This document shows, in pieces, positions 32,754-43,863 of a DNA stretch of 64,000 bases; within the stretch, counting starts at the first letter, position 1, and each line of letters begins with the position of its first letter. Source of the DNA: Aldrovandia affinis (lineage: Eukaryota; Chordata; Actinopteri; Notacanthiformes; Halosauridae); assembly GCA_029706075.1 (NCBI GenBank), contig JAINUG010000214.1:520001-584000 (forward strand), read 5' to 3'. The notes under the pieces were generated by a model. It was not told the origin of the DNA and did no database searches. It saw nothing but the letters and a program-made list of their open reading frames with translations. The position numbers were made by a program, and so were the translations under genes.

Positions 32754-33837
32754 GTTTGCATGCACCACATGGCAATAATGTAAGTCCTGCACACAGAACG
32801 TAAAAAATGAGCGACCATTTAATCTTCATAGAACGTTTGCTGAAAGTGACTTTCCTTCCTCCGGCACATTTTCCGTGTAGACTCGGCGAAGGTGAAGTTA
32901 TCAGTGCAGTCATCGCTGATGAATGATTCACACAGCTCGTGTTGCATCGCTAACGTGCTACGGTGTATGAGCTCACACAGCCCGTAGTGAAGGAGACCTT
33001 ACACTACGTTTATTTAACACAGATCTAGCAGACCCAGGGACTGATTACATGGAACCCTAGCTGCGGACGCCTGTGCATTTGTTCTTCCGTGCGTTTTAAT
33101 GTTTTAGCACGAGTTGCTTCCCCTTTAGCCTAAATGGCTGGTATTGCTGCAGTCCTTCTGAAACATTTCCCCTTCATGAATATTTCACCATCGGAGTGAC
33201 GCGTGGCCTCTTTGACTACAAGATATTCCACTTCCTTCCTCGGCATCGTCTTATTGTTGTGTTTTTGATATTTATGCGCAGTGTCATTTAGCGGTGATTG
33301 CAGCGCTGTGTCTTTAAGCTCGCCGAGCGTGACCGAAGCTTTGAACAGGAGCAGGTGTTCTTTCTCTGTGATGTTGCTTCAGTTTATACATTTCATTGAT
33401 TTTTTTTCTCTTTTTAATGGATGATATTGTTTTTTTATGCGGAAATCAAGAAAGGGTTACAGATGGTCTTTCTTTAAAAATTTTATTTCAGCCTTTGTAA
33501 ACATCTTATGGATTTTCCATTGCAATGTAGATATAAAATCCTGCGATCCGCATATAGAATTAGCTGGGATGCTGCTACTTGACAGGTTTTTCCGAAAAAG
33601 AGAAGAAGAAAAAGACTGAAGGGACTTGGTTTTGAAATTTCTCACAACAGCAGTTACTAATTTCCTCATTATCTAACCATTTGAAAGTGAGCTCTCTCTT
33701 TCTGCCAAGACGGTGAAGATGCTTAACAGCTGAATTGAATATGAGCTTTAGCACTGAAATATAGAACAATCCCTGCAGAGAATCTACAGAAAGGTACATT
33801 AAGAGTAAAACTCATTAAAATTAGATTTATACATTAT
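32754..33837. other. Intergenic single-copy DNA
   Basis: No gene. Parts of 33120-33420 and 33480-33660 are repeat-free and could hold regulatory DNA. Nothing is firmly recognised. Confidence 0.4.
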
Positions 33838-33895
33838 ACATATATATATATATGCACACACACACACACACACTCACACACACACACAAACACAC

Positions 33896-34445
33896 ACGTA
33901 ACTGCCAAAATAAAGGAAACACTTGAGTAAATGAAGGGTTCTGGTGGCTCTGTTATGGTGTGGGGTACATTTTACTGGCATGGTTTAGGTCCACTCAACC
34001 CCCTTAGAGGGCAAGGTAAACACCAATAAATACAAAACCATTGTGATCACGATTGTCAAAAACACGAGTGATCACCTTCATCCTATGGTGAAGCATTTCT
34101 ATCCTGATGGGAGTGGTCTCTTCCAGGATGACAATGCCCCCCCATCCACAGGGCACGAGTGGTCACTGAATGGTTTGATGAGCATGCAAACGATGTAAAC
34201 CATGTGCCATGGCCGTCTCAGTCACCAGATCTCAACCCAACTGAACACTTATGGGAGATTCTGGAGCGGCGCCTGAGACAACATTTTCTACCACCATCAA
34301 CAAAACACCAAATGATTAAATTTCTTGTGGAAGAATGGTGTTGCATCCTTCTAATAGAGTTCCAGACACGTGTAGAATCTATGCCAAGGTGCATTGAAGC
34401 CCTATTCAGACTATTTATGTTGCCTTTATTTTGGCACTGACCTCT
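33896..34445 (+). mobile_element. Internally deleted Tc1-type element
   Basis: The left terminus GTAACTGCCAAAATAAAGGA, then AACACTTGAGTAAATGAAGG, leads directly into the GGSVMVWG-type region of the transposase; the right terminus is TTGCCTTTATTTTGGCACTG. Same structure and deletion joint as 18794-19332. It sits between (TA)n(CA)n at 33838-33895 and the palindromic repeat at 34445. Confidence 0.87.
33937..34400 (+). pseudogene. Tc1-type transposase, C-terminal half
   Basis: Coding-like DNA from the region before the second Asp, interrupted by small indels near 34000-34060 and an extra C in the run at 34137-34143. From 34159 the frame is open and reads WFDEHANDVNHVPWPSQSPD then LNPTEHLWEILERRLRQHF, which includes the catalytic Glu. 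The first Asp and the DNA-binding domain are deleted, so it is inactive. Confidence 0.8.
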
Positions 34446-34464
34446 GTGTGTGTGTGTGTGTGTG

Positions 34465-34498
<34 letters not shown>
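34445..34498. repeat. Palindromic (TG)n(TA)n(CA)n microsatellite
   Basis: TG units, then TATATATATA, then CA units form a near-perfect inverted repeat of about 54 bp that can fold into a hairpin or cruciform. Confidence 0.95.
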
Positions 34499-35458
34499 TT
34501 TGTTTCCTGATGTTCAGTTGGCAAACACACTGCACACCCCACGATGCAAGGTAGAATAAGGTCAGAATTGCTATTCCGCTATTCAATACGGCAGGTCTTC
34601 CCTTTCACTTCCATGCATACAAAGCCAAAATGCGCTTATTCTTCTAAATTAGAACCATCGGGCCGCGCTCTGCATCTCCGTTCATGCGGGGCAAATCAAT
34701 AAAAATAGTTTGGCACCAGCCAATTTCCCGAGGGGACGCGGAGCCTCAATTTAGACCTCTTCTGTTCTTGGATCTACCCGTTAACGGAGCGGCCCTGATT
34801 AAAACCGGCGTGGGCCAATGTGAAGATGAAACAAAAGCATATTTAAAATGAGAACGATGACCTGTGACTGAGAGCGGCAGGGAGAGACGGGACGAGAAAC
34901 AAGAACGCGGGTTCGGCGCTGAAAAAGTTCACTTCGACTCCTGGAAGGAGAGCAACCGTCTTCGGCACCGTCGTAGTTTATTATAACGAGGGCGGACACG
35001 GCGAAGCGCTTAACCGTTAAACGCCCTGCTCTGCGACGCCACAGTGGACCGCGCGCTTGTAAACGGCTCTTAAAAAACGTGAATCTCAAAACCGGTTCCC
35101 TTCATCTGTAGCTTTTGATCTTTTATTGCAAAACTGCTAAATATAATACCCCGAGTTAATGAATGCTACATGGAAATGATGCTTTGTCACAATGGTAATA
35201 AAGATTGACTGTTTATTACCAGTACAAATCAAACAGCAATGGGCCAGAAAACATTACACGCGGTTTAATTCCATTTTTCCCACATTCTATATTAAGTCTT
35301 GTTCTAGACGGATAATGTTTAATATAAATAATGTACATTTCAGAAGTGACGTTCTTCTGCTCATATTTTCTCCTCGATTTGATTTTGTCGTTAAACCGCA
35401 TCCGCACGCTTGTCGCTCTGTGGGCCTAGACCTACGGGACTGTCTTCATATAATATAA
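34499..35458. other. Intergenic, CpG-rich then AT-rich
   Basis: 34640-35090 has many CG dinucleotides and could be a CpG island-like patch. 35100-35400 is AT-rich and CNE-like. No gene is recognised in either. Confidence 0.4.
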
Positions 35459-35626
35459 ATAATAATATACGCCATTTAGCAGACGATTTTATCCAAAGTG
35501 ACTTGCAGTAGTGAATGCATACATTTTTCAGTACATGTGGTCCCAATGGGAATCGAACCCGCAACCTAAGTGTTGTCAGCAAGACGCTCCACCTGCTGAG
35601 CGACACAGAACCACAAACAGCGTTGT
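35459..35626 (-). mobile_element. tRNA-derived SINE, family B, copy 2
   Basis: Minus-strand head TGTGTCGCTCAGCAGGTGGA, B-box GGTTGCGGGTTCGATTCCCA, tail CACTTTGGATAAAATCGTCT then GCTAAATGGC. It also shares the 5' flank-like GTTTGTGGTTCTGTG with the copy at 47214-47376. Confidence 0.85.
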
Positions 35627-36366
35627 TTGTTTCCAAACAACAGCCTGATTCCTACCAGATGTCACTTCCTTTTCGACGTTTATCGACATAACCCCGCTCT
35701 CCAGGCTCACCCTCTCCCCTCCCCCCTGACTCCAGCGCCGTCTCCGCTCAGGTGTGGCAGAGCGACGCCGACGCTACCTTCCGCCGCTCAGCTGCTCCGC
35801 TCCCGAGCCCGAGCCCCCGCTCTCGAATCCTTTCCCACAGGCTAAAACTTGAGCAGAGAGCTTTCATTAGGAGATCATTGAGAGCTCGCTCATTCACGGA
35901 CGGACGGACAGGGGGGGGCTGTCAGCGAGCTGTCGTTAAGCCACCAGATTTGTCTAGCTAATGAACGGGTGACAAACGAAGGTTAGCCGTGTCAGGATGT
36001 CTGAGGACGGGATGGGGTTCGGGAGAGAGAGAGAGCTCGTCGGCGCTGGCGGCTCAGAGCAGGAGAGGGACAGGGCGGTACGAAAGGAAAGGCGCTCTGC
36101 CGTCTAACTGATGATAGAACGTTAGAAAGTAAAGGTGAAGAGGAATTACTTCCCCCAGTCACTCGATGGTGTGATTCCTGAATTATTATGAAAGAGAGCA
36201 GAGTGCCGCTCGCGTGGAGAACGAGGAGAAGTGGAGCGAGGGGTTGGGGGAGGCATCAGTGTGTATCGGCAAGGTTATTGATCGACCACTACTGAAAGGT
36301 AAGCACATGTGCTGCGGAGGATAAGGAGGCAATCTATGGAGGGCTGTCTTCGTCTCCCCCTTCCTC

Positions 36367-36424
<58 letters not shown>

Positions 36425-38119
36425 CCTCAGCAGGTCCACCAAGAAACATGTGGGGGCGAAGCTCGGGGAGGGAATCAAATTCACCAGCCGCACACGTCAA
36501 AGGGCGGCCCAGATTACCACACTCGAGGCACCTTCGAGGTCCAGACGCCATCGGCCAGAGGGGCGGAGCGGGGTTGGGGGAGCGGGGCGGCGGCGGCGCT
36601 ACCGTGGAATGACCTTTGAGCAAACGACCCCGGCGGACGGAAGACGGCGTGATGAATTGGACCCCTCGCAGTCTGGAGAAACAAGAGAGCGTGACTTACT
36701 GTCCACCGCGCGCCGTTTCCCCGGGAGCACACTTATCGCCGAGGGGCTCTTTTTTTCCCCGGTGGAAGGTGAAGGTGGCCGTCCGTCCCGTCTTTCCGGT
36801 GCCAGAGAGACACTTCATTTGTCAAAGTTTGTCATTGGCTCGGAGGTTACCTTCCCTTTTGATGAAATGTGATGGGGTGGAGAAGTTTCATTTGTTCTCT
36901 TTTATATAAGACATCTATCACCGCGGCGACATCCCCATGTCACCCGCCGAGGCAGAGGCAGGCGCCTCCATGGCAACGTGAAGGAGAAAGCCAAACGATG
37001 ACAAAATAAAAAAAGCGCCGCGTGTAATGGAGCCTCGCAGGCGAAGGACGAGGCTTTTAGTTTTAGTCGTTAAAAAAAAACGGATAAATAAAAGTTAATT
37101 CCGTCGAGAAGTCATTATGATCGGCATACTCAACGCTCGCATAGTATTTGAGATCTAGGAGTCTCAGTGGAAAGCAGGATGCAACACAATCATTTTTTTT
37201 CAACCGCTGAAGATACACTCGCAGTTTAATGTGTAATCCAGGGTTAACGGGAATGTCAACGTTAAGGCGTGCTCTTTCTAAAATGTTAACGACTCTGTCG
37301 CCGGTTCCCATCGCGGACTTGCGAAAACAGTTGTGCACTTGACGACCTTGTGCAACTTTGAAAAGCAGGATCGCAAACAATAATCTAAAATGTATTACCA
37401 CTTCCTGTTTAATCCGCCAAAATGCAGGCCCAAAAAGGATGGCTGTTTCATTCGCATCACTTGTCTGCCAGGTCCTGGCCTTTCTCTCTGTTTAGTTCCT
37501 GAAATGGCACCCTTGCTTTTTTTGTTCTGTTGCTTTATTTTAGAGGGCACAGAACCTGGGATCCATCAATCTCGGTTTTGAAGTGTGAAGAGAGCCCGTC
37601 TGTCTGCGGGAATCCCTCCCTGTTCACTGAGTTCATCCACCTGACCTCGTCTCACCACATCACAGTCACATTTCAACCCATCAGCACCCGCCTATGGGGC
37701 GTGAGACCGGGCTAATGACACAGCCTGAACATTTTCACCAAAACAGTGACGGTTTTGTGCAACTCTTGTCGTGCTTATTCTTTTTTGATAATGGTTTGGA
37801 ATGCCAGGTGAAGCGACCCAATTTTAAAAAGTACACACAACACAACTACAATAGTTTTGGTATGAAAATATTGCAATTCTCCCTGATCTGCCCCTGGGTT
37901 AATACAATTTGAAACTTAAAAAAAATGTTACCCTTTACATTATTTTAAGCGATGCCATTTGAGGTCGCGGTTGTCTCGATCACCGGGCATTGACATTGTA
38001 GCACTGGTATGAGAGCCTTTAACAATTCCTGTGGTCCAGGAACATTGTGCTCACCGGTACCGCACCTCCATTCGGTGGAGTCCCCTCGGGGCCAGGGGCT
38101 GCCCGAGTCCATCAGATAG

Positions 38120-38121
<2 letters not shown>
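35627..38121. other. Intergenic, GC-rich first half
   Basis: 35700-35960 and 36430-36830 are CpG-rich, and a (CT)n tract lies at 36369-36424. Several overlapping frames (up to 187 residues at 36309-36872) contain the CT tract or have no domain. 37060-37400 is AT-rich and repeat-free. No gene is supported. Confidence 0.45.

Positions 38122-38191
<70 letters not shown>
38122..38191. repeat. (GT)n microsatellite
   Basis: About 35 GT units, leading into the 27-bp minisatellite. Confidence 0.95.
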
Positions 38192-38199
<8 letters not shown>

Positions 38200-39005
38200 G
38201 GGCATGTCCATCAGATAGAGTGTGTGTGTAGCATGTCCATCAGATAGAGAGTGTGTGTGTGTGTGTGTGTGTGGGGCATGTCCATCAGATGGAGTGTGTG
38301 TGGGGCATGTCCATCAGATAGTGTGTGTGTGTGGGGCATGTCCATCAGATAGTGTGTGTGGGGCATGTCCATCAGATAGTGTGTGTGGGGCATGTCCATC
38401 AGATAGTGTGTGTGGGGCATGTCCATCAGATAGTGTGTGTGGGGCATGTCCATCAGATAGAGTGTGTGTGTAGCATGTCCATCAGATAGAGAGTGTGTGT
38501 GTGTGTGTGTGTGTGTGGGGCATGTCCATCAGATGGAGTGTGTGTGGGGCATGTCCATCAGATAGTGTGTGTGTGGGGCATGTCCATCAGATAGTGTGTG
38601 TGGGGCATGTCCATCAGATAGTGTGTGTGGGGCATGTCCATCAGATAGAGTGTGTGTGTGTAGCATGTCCATCAGATAGTGTGTGTGGGGCATGTCCATC
38701 AGATAGTGTGTGTGGGGCATGTCCATCAGATAGATTGTGTGTGTGTAGCATGTCCATCAGATGGAGTGTGTGTGGGGCATGTCCATCAGATAGTGTGGGT
38801 GTGTGGGGCATGTCCATCAGATAGTGTGTGTGGGGCATGTCCATCAGATAGAGTGTGTGTGGGGCATGTCCATCAGATAGAGTGTGTGTGTGTAGCATGT
38901 CCATCAGATGGAGTGTGTGTGGGGCATGTCCATCAGATAGTGTGGGTGTGTGGGGCATGTCCATCAGATAGTGTGTGTGGGGCATGTCCATCAGATGGAG
39001 TGATA
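38192..39005. repeat. GGGGCATGTCCATCAGATAG minisatellite
   Basis: About 28 units of GCATGTCCATCAGATA plus a variable GT linker, unit 26-40 bp. Longer blocks recur: the series beginning GTGTGTGTAGCATGTCCATC at about 38222 returns near 38463, and another series returns from about 38740 to about 38888. This indicates block duplications on top of unit duplications. Confidence 0.95.
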
Positions 39006-39409
39006 AGAATAGGTCCTTAGATGTATACCACTATAACACACAGGTCCTTAGCTGTACATGTTAGGAACCGGACAAGGACCCAGACGCAGATCAGGATAAG
39101 GCAAAAGAGTAGTTTAATGGGAAGCAGGGGTCAAAACCAGGGGCCTCATTTATAAAAAGTTGCGTAGAAACCATCCTATATTTGATCTAAGATCATTTCT
39201 GAAATGTGCGTAAGTGTGATTCAGAGAAACTGAACGTACGCCCAAAAACGTCGTACGCCAGTCCCCAGATGTGAAATCTATAAATCGCAAATGATCTTGA
39301 AATTGTGCGTAGCTGAATGGTTTTAGATCTCCGCCTTGTAAACGCCCCCTAATTAATATCATTAGCATATAAAGGAGCACGAATCAAAACAGAAATTTTC
39401 TACTTGATA

Positions 39410-39589
39410 ATGGCGAGCTGCAAGAAAAAGAATTTTAGCGAGGCGGAAATCGAGGTCTTGTTGGCGGAGGTGCAGCTGCGTGCAGGGACGCTGTTTGGGA
39501 GCATTTCCAATGGCTTTACCAGTACAACCAAGTACGTGGCCTGGCAGTCTGTAGCCCAGGCTGTGAACGGGGGCAGCAAAGGTCCCTGA
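39410..39589 (+). pseudogene. Harbinger Myb/SANT-like protein, truncated
   Basis: The frame reads MASCKKKNFSEAEIEVLLAE with LFGSISNGFT and VAWQSVAQAVN. This is the N-terminal Myb/SANT-like DNA-binding module found in the accessory protein of Harbinger transposons, in which conserved tryptophans and acidic residues pack three helices. In autonomous elements this protein brings the transposase to the transposon ends. Here only about 58 residues remain before a stop, against roughly 80 for the module plus a long C-terminal region, so it is a broken copy. The Met at 39410 is preferred to the one at 39404 because the family usually begins MAS-K-K. Confidence 0.75.
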
Positions 39590-40005
39590 AGGACGTAAAT
39601 AATTTTAAAACTGATTTAAAACTGAGGTCAAAATCTCTAATAACTCGTTCCCTTCTTATTGCGCGGTTGGCGATATCTTGAGAAGCGAAGCCATTCTATT
39701 TTATAGCCTACAGATTGACCGAAGTGTTTTACACGCGTGGAACCATAATATGTATTAAATACATTTCAAGGATGTGTCAGTTATGCTAATTGGGGTAGTT
39801 TTGGAAAACCAATGTGTGTTTTTGTTTTGTTTTCCACAAGTAGCTTAGCTTATGTTGTTTTAATTTATTAATAAATGTATTGTGCAAACCATTACGTATA
39901 GCCTAAGCAATGTGTTCAATCTGGTAATACTACTACTACTACTACTAATAATAATAATAATAATAGGCAGCAGACGACATGTTGGCGCTGTTAGATTTCG
40001 AATAC

Positions 40006-40411
40006 ATTTTACATTACATTTACATTTTAAGCATTTAGCAGATGCTCTTATCCAGAGCGACTTACAATATGTACATTAATACATGGTAGGAACAATCATA
40101 GTACGCGCAAGAGATCAGTGCAGTAATGCAGCAATAAACCATTGCAGGCAGCCGCGTGCCATACCTGTAACACTGGGAAGGAAAAGGTTAGTCAATTATT
40201 ATTTTTAATGGAGTAAGCAGGGGTATATAGTGTTGAGCAAGTAGGCAGTGGTGATGACAATTAGCTAGATGTACAGAATTCAGTGGTAGTGGAGTCTGAA
40301 AAGGTGGGTTTTGAGTCTCTCGCGGAAGATCGCAGGTGATTCCGCGGTCCTAGCCGATTGCGGAAGATAATTTCACCAGCGAGGGGTCAGGACAGAGAAG
40401 AGACGAGACCG
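40006..40411 (-). mobile_element. L2/UnaL2-like LINE 3' end, nested
   Basis: Read on minus, it starts in the end of ORF2 (CGGTCTCGTCTCTTCTCTGT) and ends GTCGCTCTGGATAAGAGCAT with AAATGTAAATGT repeats. CGAATAC flanks it on both sides (39999-40005 and 40412-40418) and is the probable target duplication, with slight microhomology to the LINE itself. Same family as 4975-5582 and 19404-19605. Confidence 0.88.
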
Positions 40412-41460
40412 CGAATACCTGCAGTACTCAAACATTGCCACAAGGAAAGTCGTCGCCAGGTTGAAACCTGACGTGGAGGTAAGTACTTTTCCACGTCAAA
40501 GACCGTTTTATAAATCTGAACTTTGGCGTGGATTTGAGCGACGACGTTCTAAGATCAAATTTGTGCGTAAACGTTTTATAAATGAGGCCCCAGGAATCAG
40601 AATATCGAAGGTACAAAAACGCGAGGCAGAGAGAAGTCAAAAACAGGCAGTCCAAAAAGTCAATAACAGGTAGGCAGATAGGCAAACAAAACAGAATCGC
40701 TAGGCAGGCTCGGGGTAGTCAAACAGAAGGGTAGTCTCGGGAAATACAATTAACACTGGCTTCGGAAAGGTAGGCTCAGGGAAAAATGAATCAACGTACT
40801 GACACGGAGAAATGAAAACACTGAACATATATACAGGGAGACATAATAGAAATCAGGTGAGACAACGAGGAGAGAGAGGCTGGAACACAGGGAAGAGATA
40901 ATTACATAACAAGAGGGAAACGTAAGACACGGACACTGAACCATACAAACATATAGACAATAAACGACCTGGGAGAACAGGCAGACACGTGCATAGTAAA
41001 GGGGGTACGCAAGGAGAAACGTTGCGTGAGGAGAGAACGGAAAACTAAGCAGGGATAGGATAATGAGAGAGAAATGCCGGTAGTAGGAAGCGTGAGATAA
41101 TTAGTGATTAGTAGTGTTAGTAACTAAATCTAAATCCCTAACGTTAGTAGATTAGTTAGTTAGTACTGTACACATCTGACTAATATATACAAAGTGCGAT
41201 CACGAAAGTAGGAAAGAAGAAAACGAGAAAATAAGCGAAGATTGAAACCCGAAATGTAAACTCCCGAAGTGAATGACAAGACAAGGAGTGGATCAGGAAC
41301 AATAACAGACGGGGATAACAGACGTGAACGAAACATGACTCGAAGAAAGATAAACAAAGTACAAAAACAACAGAACAGATACTCAGAATATAACAGTACA
41401 TCACATACAAGTTCTTAAATGCACACCACATACAGGTCATTACATGTACATCACTATAAC

Positions 41461-42569
41461 ACACAACATTTCAAATAAAGCATTTGACCCAGGTCAGGCA
41501 CCATGCCAATATAACACAGAGGTGCACTGTGGGATACTGATTGGAGGTCACTATTTCAAAGCTGAAGGATTGCTTTTATCAACCAACTGTGACGTTTTTC
41601 TTCCTAACATCTTTTGTCGAAAATGAAATTCTCAAGGCCCTGTAGGAGTGCTTTCAGAGTCTGAAGAATTTCCAACTAATTTAAAATGTGTATTTGATGA
41701 AGGTCTTGTTGTCACCGTCAGACGTTCCGTGCACTGAAGACGGTGAATACCCAGTTACGCTCTTTCACGCTGTGTCTGTGATCTGTTGCCATTGCGAGCA
41801 TCGTCTGTCTGTCTGTCTGATGTTGAGCATTTCCTTTCATTTTATTCACTGTACATATTTCGGCGCCTTTGTCTCTCGACCTTCAAATGTTAACTCTGCA
41901 TTGTGAATTGTGAAAGACCACTAGGCAAGTTAGAGAGAAGGGGGGAGAGGGGGCGGCGGAGGAAAGAAAGCAAGAGGGAGGGAGAAAAAGAGGAGAGAAA
42001 GCAAACAGACGATCTCTCGTGCCCCTGGTCTCTCACCCCCTCCACCCCGTTCTGCCGCCCCCCCTCCCTGCTCCTCTCACAGATCCAGCATCACGTCTCC
42101 GTTGCCGCTGATATAAATAATGCCAGTTCATTTACCATCAGCAGCAGACATCAGTGCCCCTCGCTCACTCCGCGCGGCGTAGCGCTCGTTAGCTTTAATG
42201 CCTTTTCCGTGAGCGTCGGCGAGTGAGTCGTGAGCGCGGGTCCGTCACACACCGACTCATCGCTAAATCTCCGCTTGGTTTTCACGCGTTCCTTCCTGCC
42301 GCTCGATGGCGACGGACTAGCGCGCCGTTGGGGCCGCGTGCAGCCGACTGCAGCCCCCTCTCTCTCCCCCACCCCCCCGACCTGTTCGGCTGCGCAGCTC
42401 CTGCGCCCAACATCTGCGTTTCTTCTGCAGCCGGCGCAGGCCCCCCGGAGGCGTGGCCGATCCCGCCAGAGTCGAAGCCGCCGACACAGGATGAGGCGCG
42501 GGAACATCCAGAACCGCCATCGACCCCCAGGGCATCACTATGGCCCGGAGTATGCTGCTTTTTTAATTA
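41461..42569. other. Intergenic, CpG-dense at 42160-42540
   Basis: The right half has very many CG dinucleotides and a pyrimidine-rich stretch, giving long but unsupported frames on both strands (for example 42230-42916). It could be a CpG island or promoter of an unrecognised transcript. 41930-42010 is purine-rich. Confidence 0.4.
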
Positions 42570-42940
42570 TTATTATTATTATTTTTATTTTTCTGATATT
42601 TTCCCCGTTTTTCTCACAATTTGGTAGCCAATTACACCCTCTATTTCTTTCGATTCGCCCTCCCCCACGAGTCCGTCGCGCGTCTCTACGGGCGAATTCC
42701 CCAAGGCCGGCAATGATCCGCCTCCTCAGAGACAGAACTCGCCCACCTGCTTTCTGGAGACACCCTTTGCGCTCCTCGGCGAGTTCGTGCCGGCTCTTGC
42801 TCCCCCTGGGGCCAAACGTCACCCCCGATTGGGGCTCTCAGCCAGGGCTGGACTGGCCCAGCCGGGTTTCGAACCGTGGCTGTAATAGGCAACTTGCATT
42901 CCAGGCGAATGCTTAGACCGCTACGCCACCCGAGGCCCCC
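42570..42940 (-). mobile_element. tRNA-derived SINE, family A, copy 3
   Basis: Minus-strand head GGGGCCTCGGGTGGCGTAGC, then GGTCTAAGCATTCGCC and B-box GGTTCGAAACCCGG. The body has GGGGGAGGGCGAATCG-type DNA. CTTTTAATT-like flanks on both sides are a possible target duplication. Confidence 0.85.
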
Positions 42941-42951
42941 TTTTAATTCCA

Positions 42952-43290
42952 TTCAATTCCATTTCATTTGTCCAGCGCTTCTTTCCCCTTTTTTTTTAAC
43001 AGAGCACTGTCACAAAGACGCTTTACAGAAAACATAAAATATGAAAACACTAAAAAAAATATTGGGCCTGAACCTCCCCACCCGCCCCCAAAAAGCTCGA
43101 AAATCAGGCAACAAAGTCCCCAGTGGGAAGAGGAAAACACTCCAACGGTGGCAGGAAAAAAACTCCCCTGGGGGAAGAGATCTCAGGAGGAACCCGTCTT
43201 AGAGGGGGAGCCCATCCTCCAGGTATCAGAAGTGGCCTCACTAGCGAGACTGACAGGCAGCTCTGGCTTGGTTCAGGATTAGACTCTGGA
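42952..43290 (-). mobile_element. L2-type LINE 3' UTR fragment
   Basis: Contains AAAGACGCTTTACAGAAAAC and AGGAAAAAAACTCCCCTGGG, with GAGGAACC and GGGGAGCCCATCCTC, the same kind of 3' UTR as 540-720 but diverged. Orientation is inferred from that copy. The LINE coding part is absent. Confidence 0.65.
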
Positions 43291-43699
43291 CCGTTGGGGG
43301 GGCGTCAGTGCACCGAGGACTCCTGCTTTAACTGGATGCACCACCCTGAAGGCCCAACTTTCTGCCACTTTGAAGATTATTTTCTCGCAGATGAGAACCC
43401 AACAACAGCCGTGAGAAATCGGCACCCCACCGTAAGCCTGGACCACATAGATATGAGTTTGCATCTTCTACCCGCTCAACCCAACCCTCACATTTCCCTT
43501 CAGTGAGCATATTCCCACACAGACCTTAGCTCTTCCGTGCCGCCAATGCCAAAAGACTGAGGCTTAAAATGTTACTGCAAGTGCGGGTGCATTTTGTTTT
43601 TGTCTTCACAAATGCAGTCTGGGTTTGGCGAGTTCATTGGAAGTAGATGCCGGAATTAACTCGGCAAACTGCGCCAAGCACATTCACCAGGCATGACGT
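43291..43699. other. Intergenic, no recognisable gene
   Basis: Single-copy DNA between two retroposons. The frames at 43123-43510 have no domain. Confidence 0.4.
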
Positions 43700-43863
43700 T
43701 TACTGTGACTCTGCTTCTGTGTGGCTCAGTAGGAAGAGCGTCAACCCTTAGGTTGTAGGTTCGATTCCCACTGGAAACACATATACTGAAAAATGTATGC
43801 CTTCACTACTGCAAGTCGCTTCGGATAAAAAAAACATCTGTTAAGTGGCATACATATTATTAT
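43700..43863 (+). mobile_element. tRNA-derived SINE, family B, copy 3
   Basis: The head TGTGTGGCTCAGTAGGAAGA with GCGTCAACCC, B-box GGTTGTAGGTTCGATTCCCA, body TGAAAAATGTATGCCTTCAC, tail GTCGCTTCGGATAAAAAAAA then CATCTGTTAAGTGGCAT. The only plus-strand family B copy. Confidence 0.85.

Larger units (their letters stand above)
39141..40590 (+). mobile_element. PIF/Harbinger-type transposon, non-autonomous
   Basis: The inverted ends are GGGCCTCATTTATAAAA, flanked on both sides by CAG (39138-39140 and 40591-40593), a 3-bp target duplication as expected for Harbinger. It carries a Myb-like ORF and no transposase, so it is internally deleted. A LINE 3' fragment is inserted at 40006-40411. Confidence 0.85.
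39059..41395. mobile_element. Solo LTR of a retrotransposon, with nested insert
   Basis: Starts TGTTAGGAACCGG and ends CAGAATATAACA, giving TGTTA/TAACA inverted ends, and is flanked by 5-bp duplications GTACA (39054-39058 and 41396-41400). Removing the inserted Harbinger element leaves about 884 bp. The 5-bp duplication fits a Gypsy-type or endogenous-retrovirus-type LTR. No internal gag/pol region remains, so it is a solo LTR formed by recombination. Orientation is uncertain. Confidence 0.8.
39011..41460. repeat. 31-bp short repeat array split by LTR insertion
   Basis: Units such as AGGTCCTTAGATGTATACCA (39011, 39042) reappear right of the LTR as AAGTTCTTAAATGCACACCA (41409) and AGGTCATTACATGTACATCA (41434). 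Three to four related units were therefore present before the LTR inserted between them. Confidence 0.65.

Noticed and set aside
35997..36107. Short 36-codon frame beginning MSEDGMGFG
   Set aside because: Low-complexity GAGA-rich coding, no donor or homologue recognised; most likely chance.
36309..36872. 187-residue frame
   Set aside because: Begins in a (CT)n tract and continues through CpG-rich DNA without a domain.
42230..42916. 228-residue Arg/Pro-rich frame
   Set aside because: Spans the CpG-rich patch and then the antisense of a SINE; overlapping frames on both strands are equally long.
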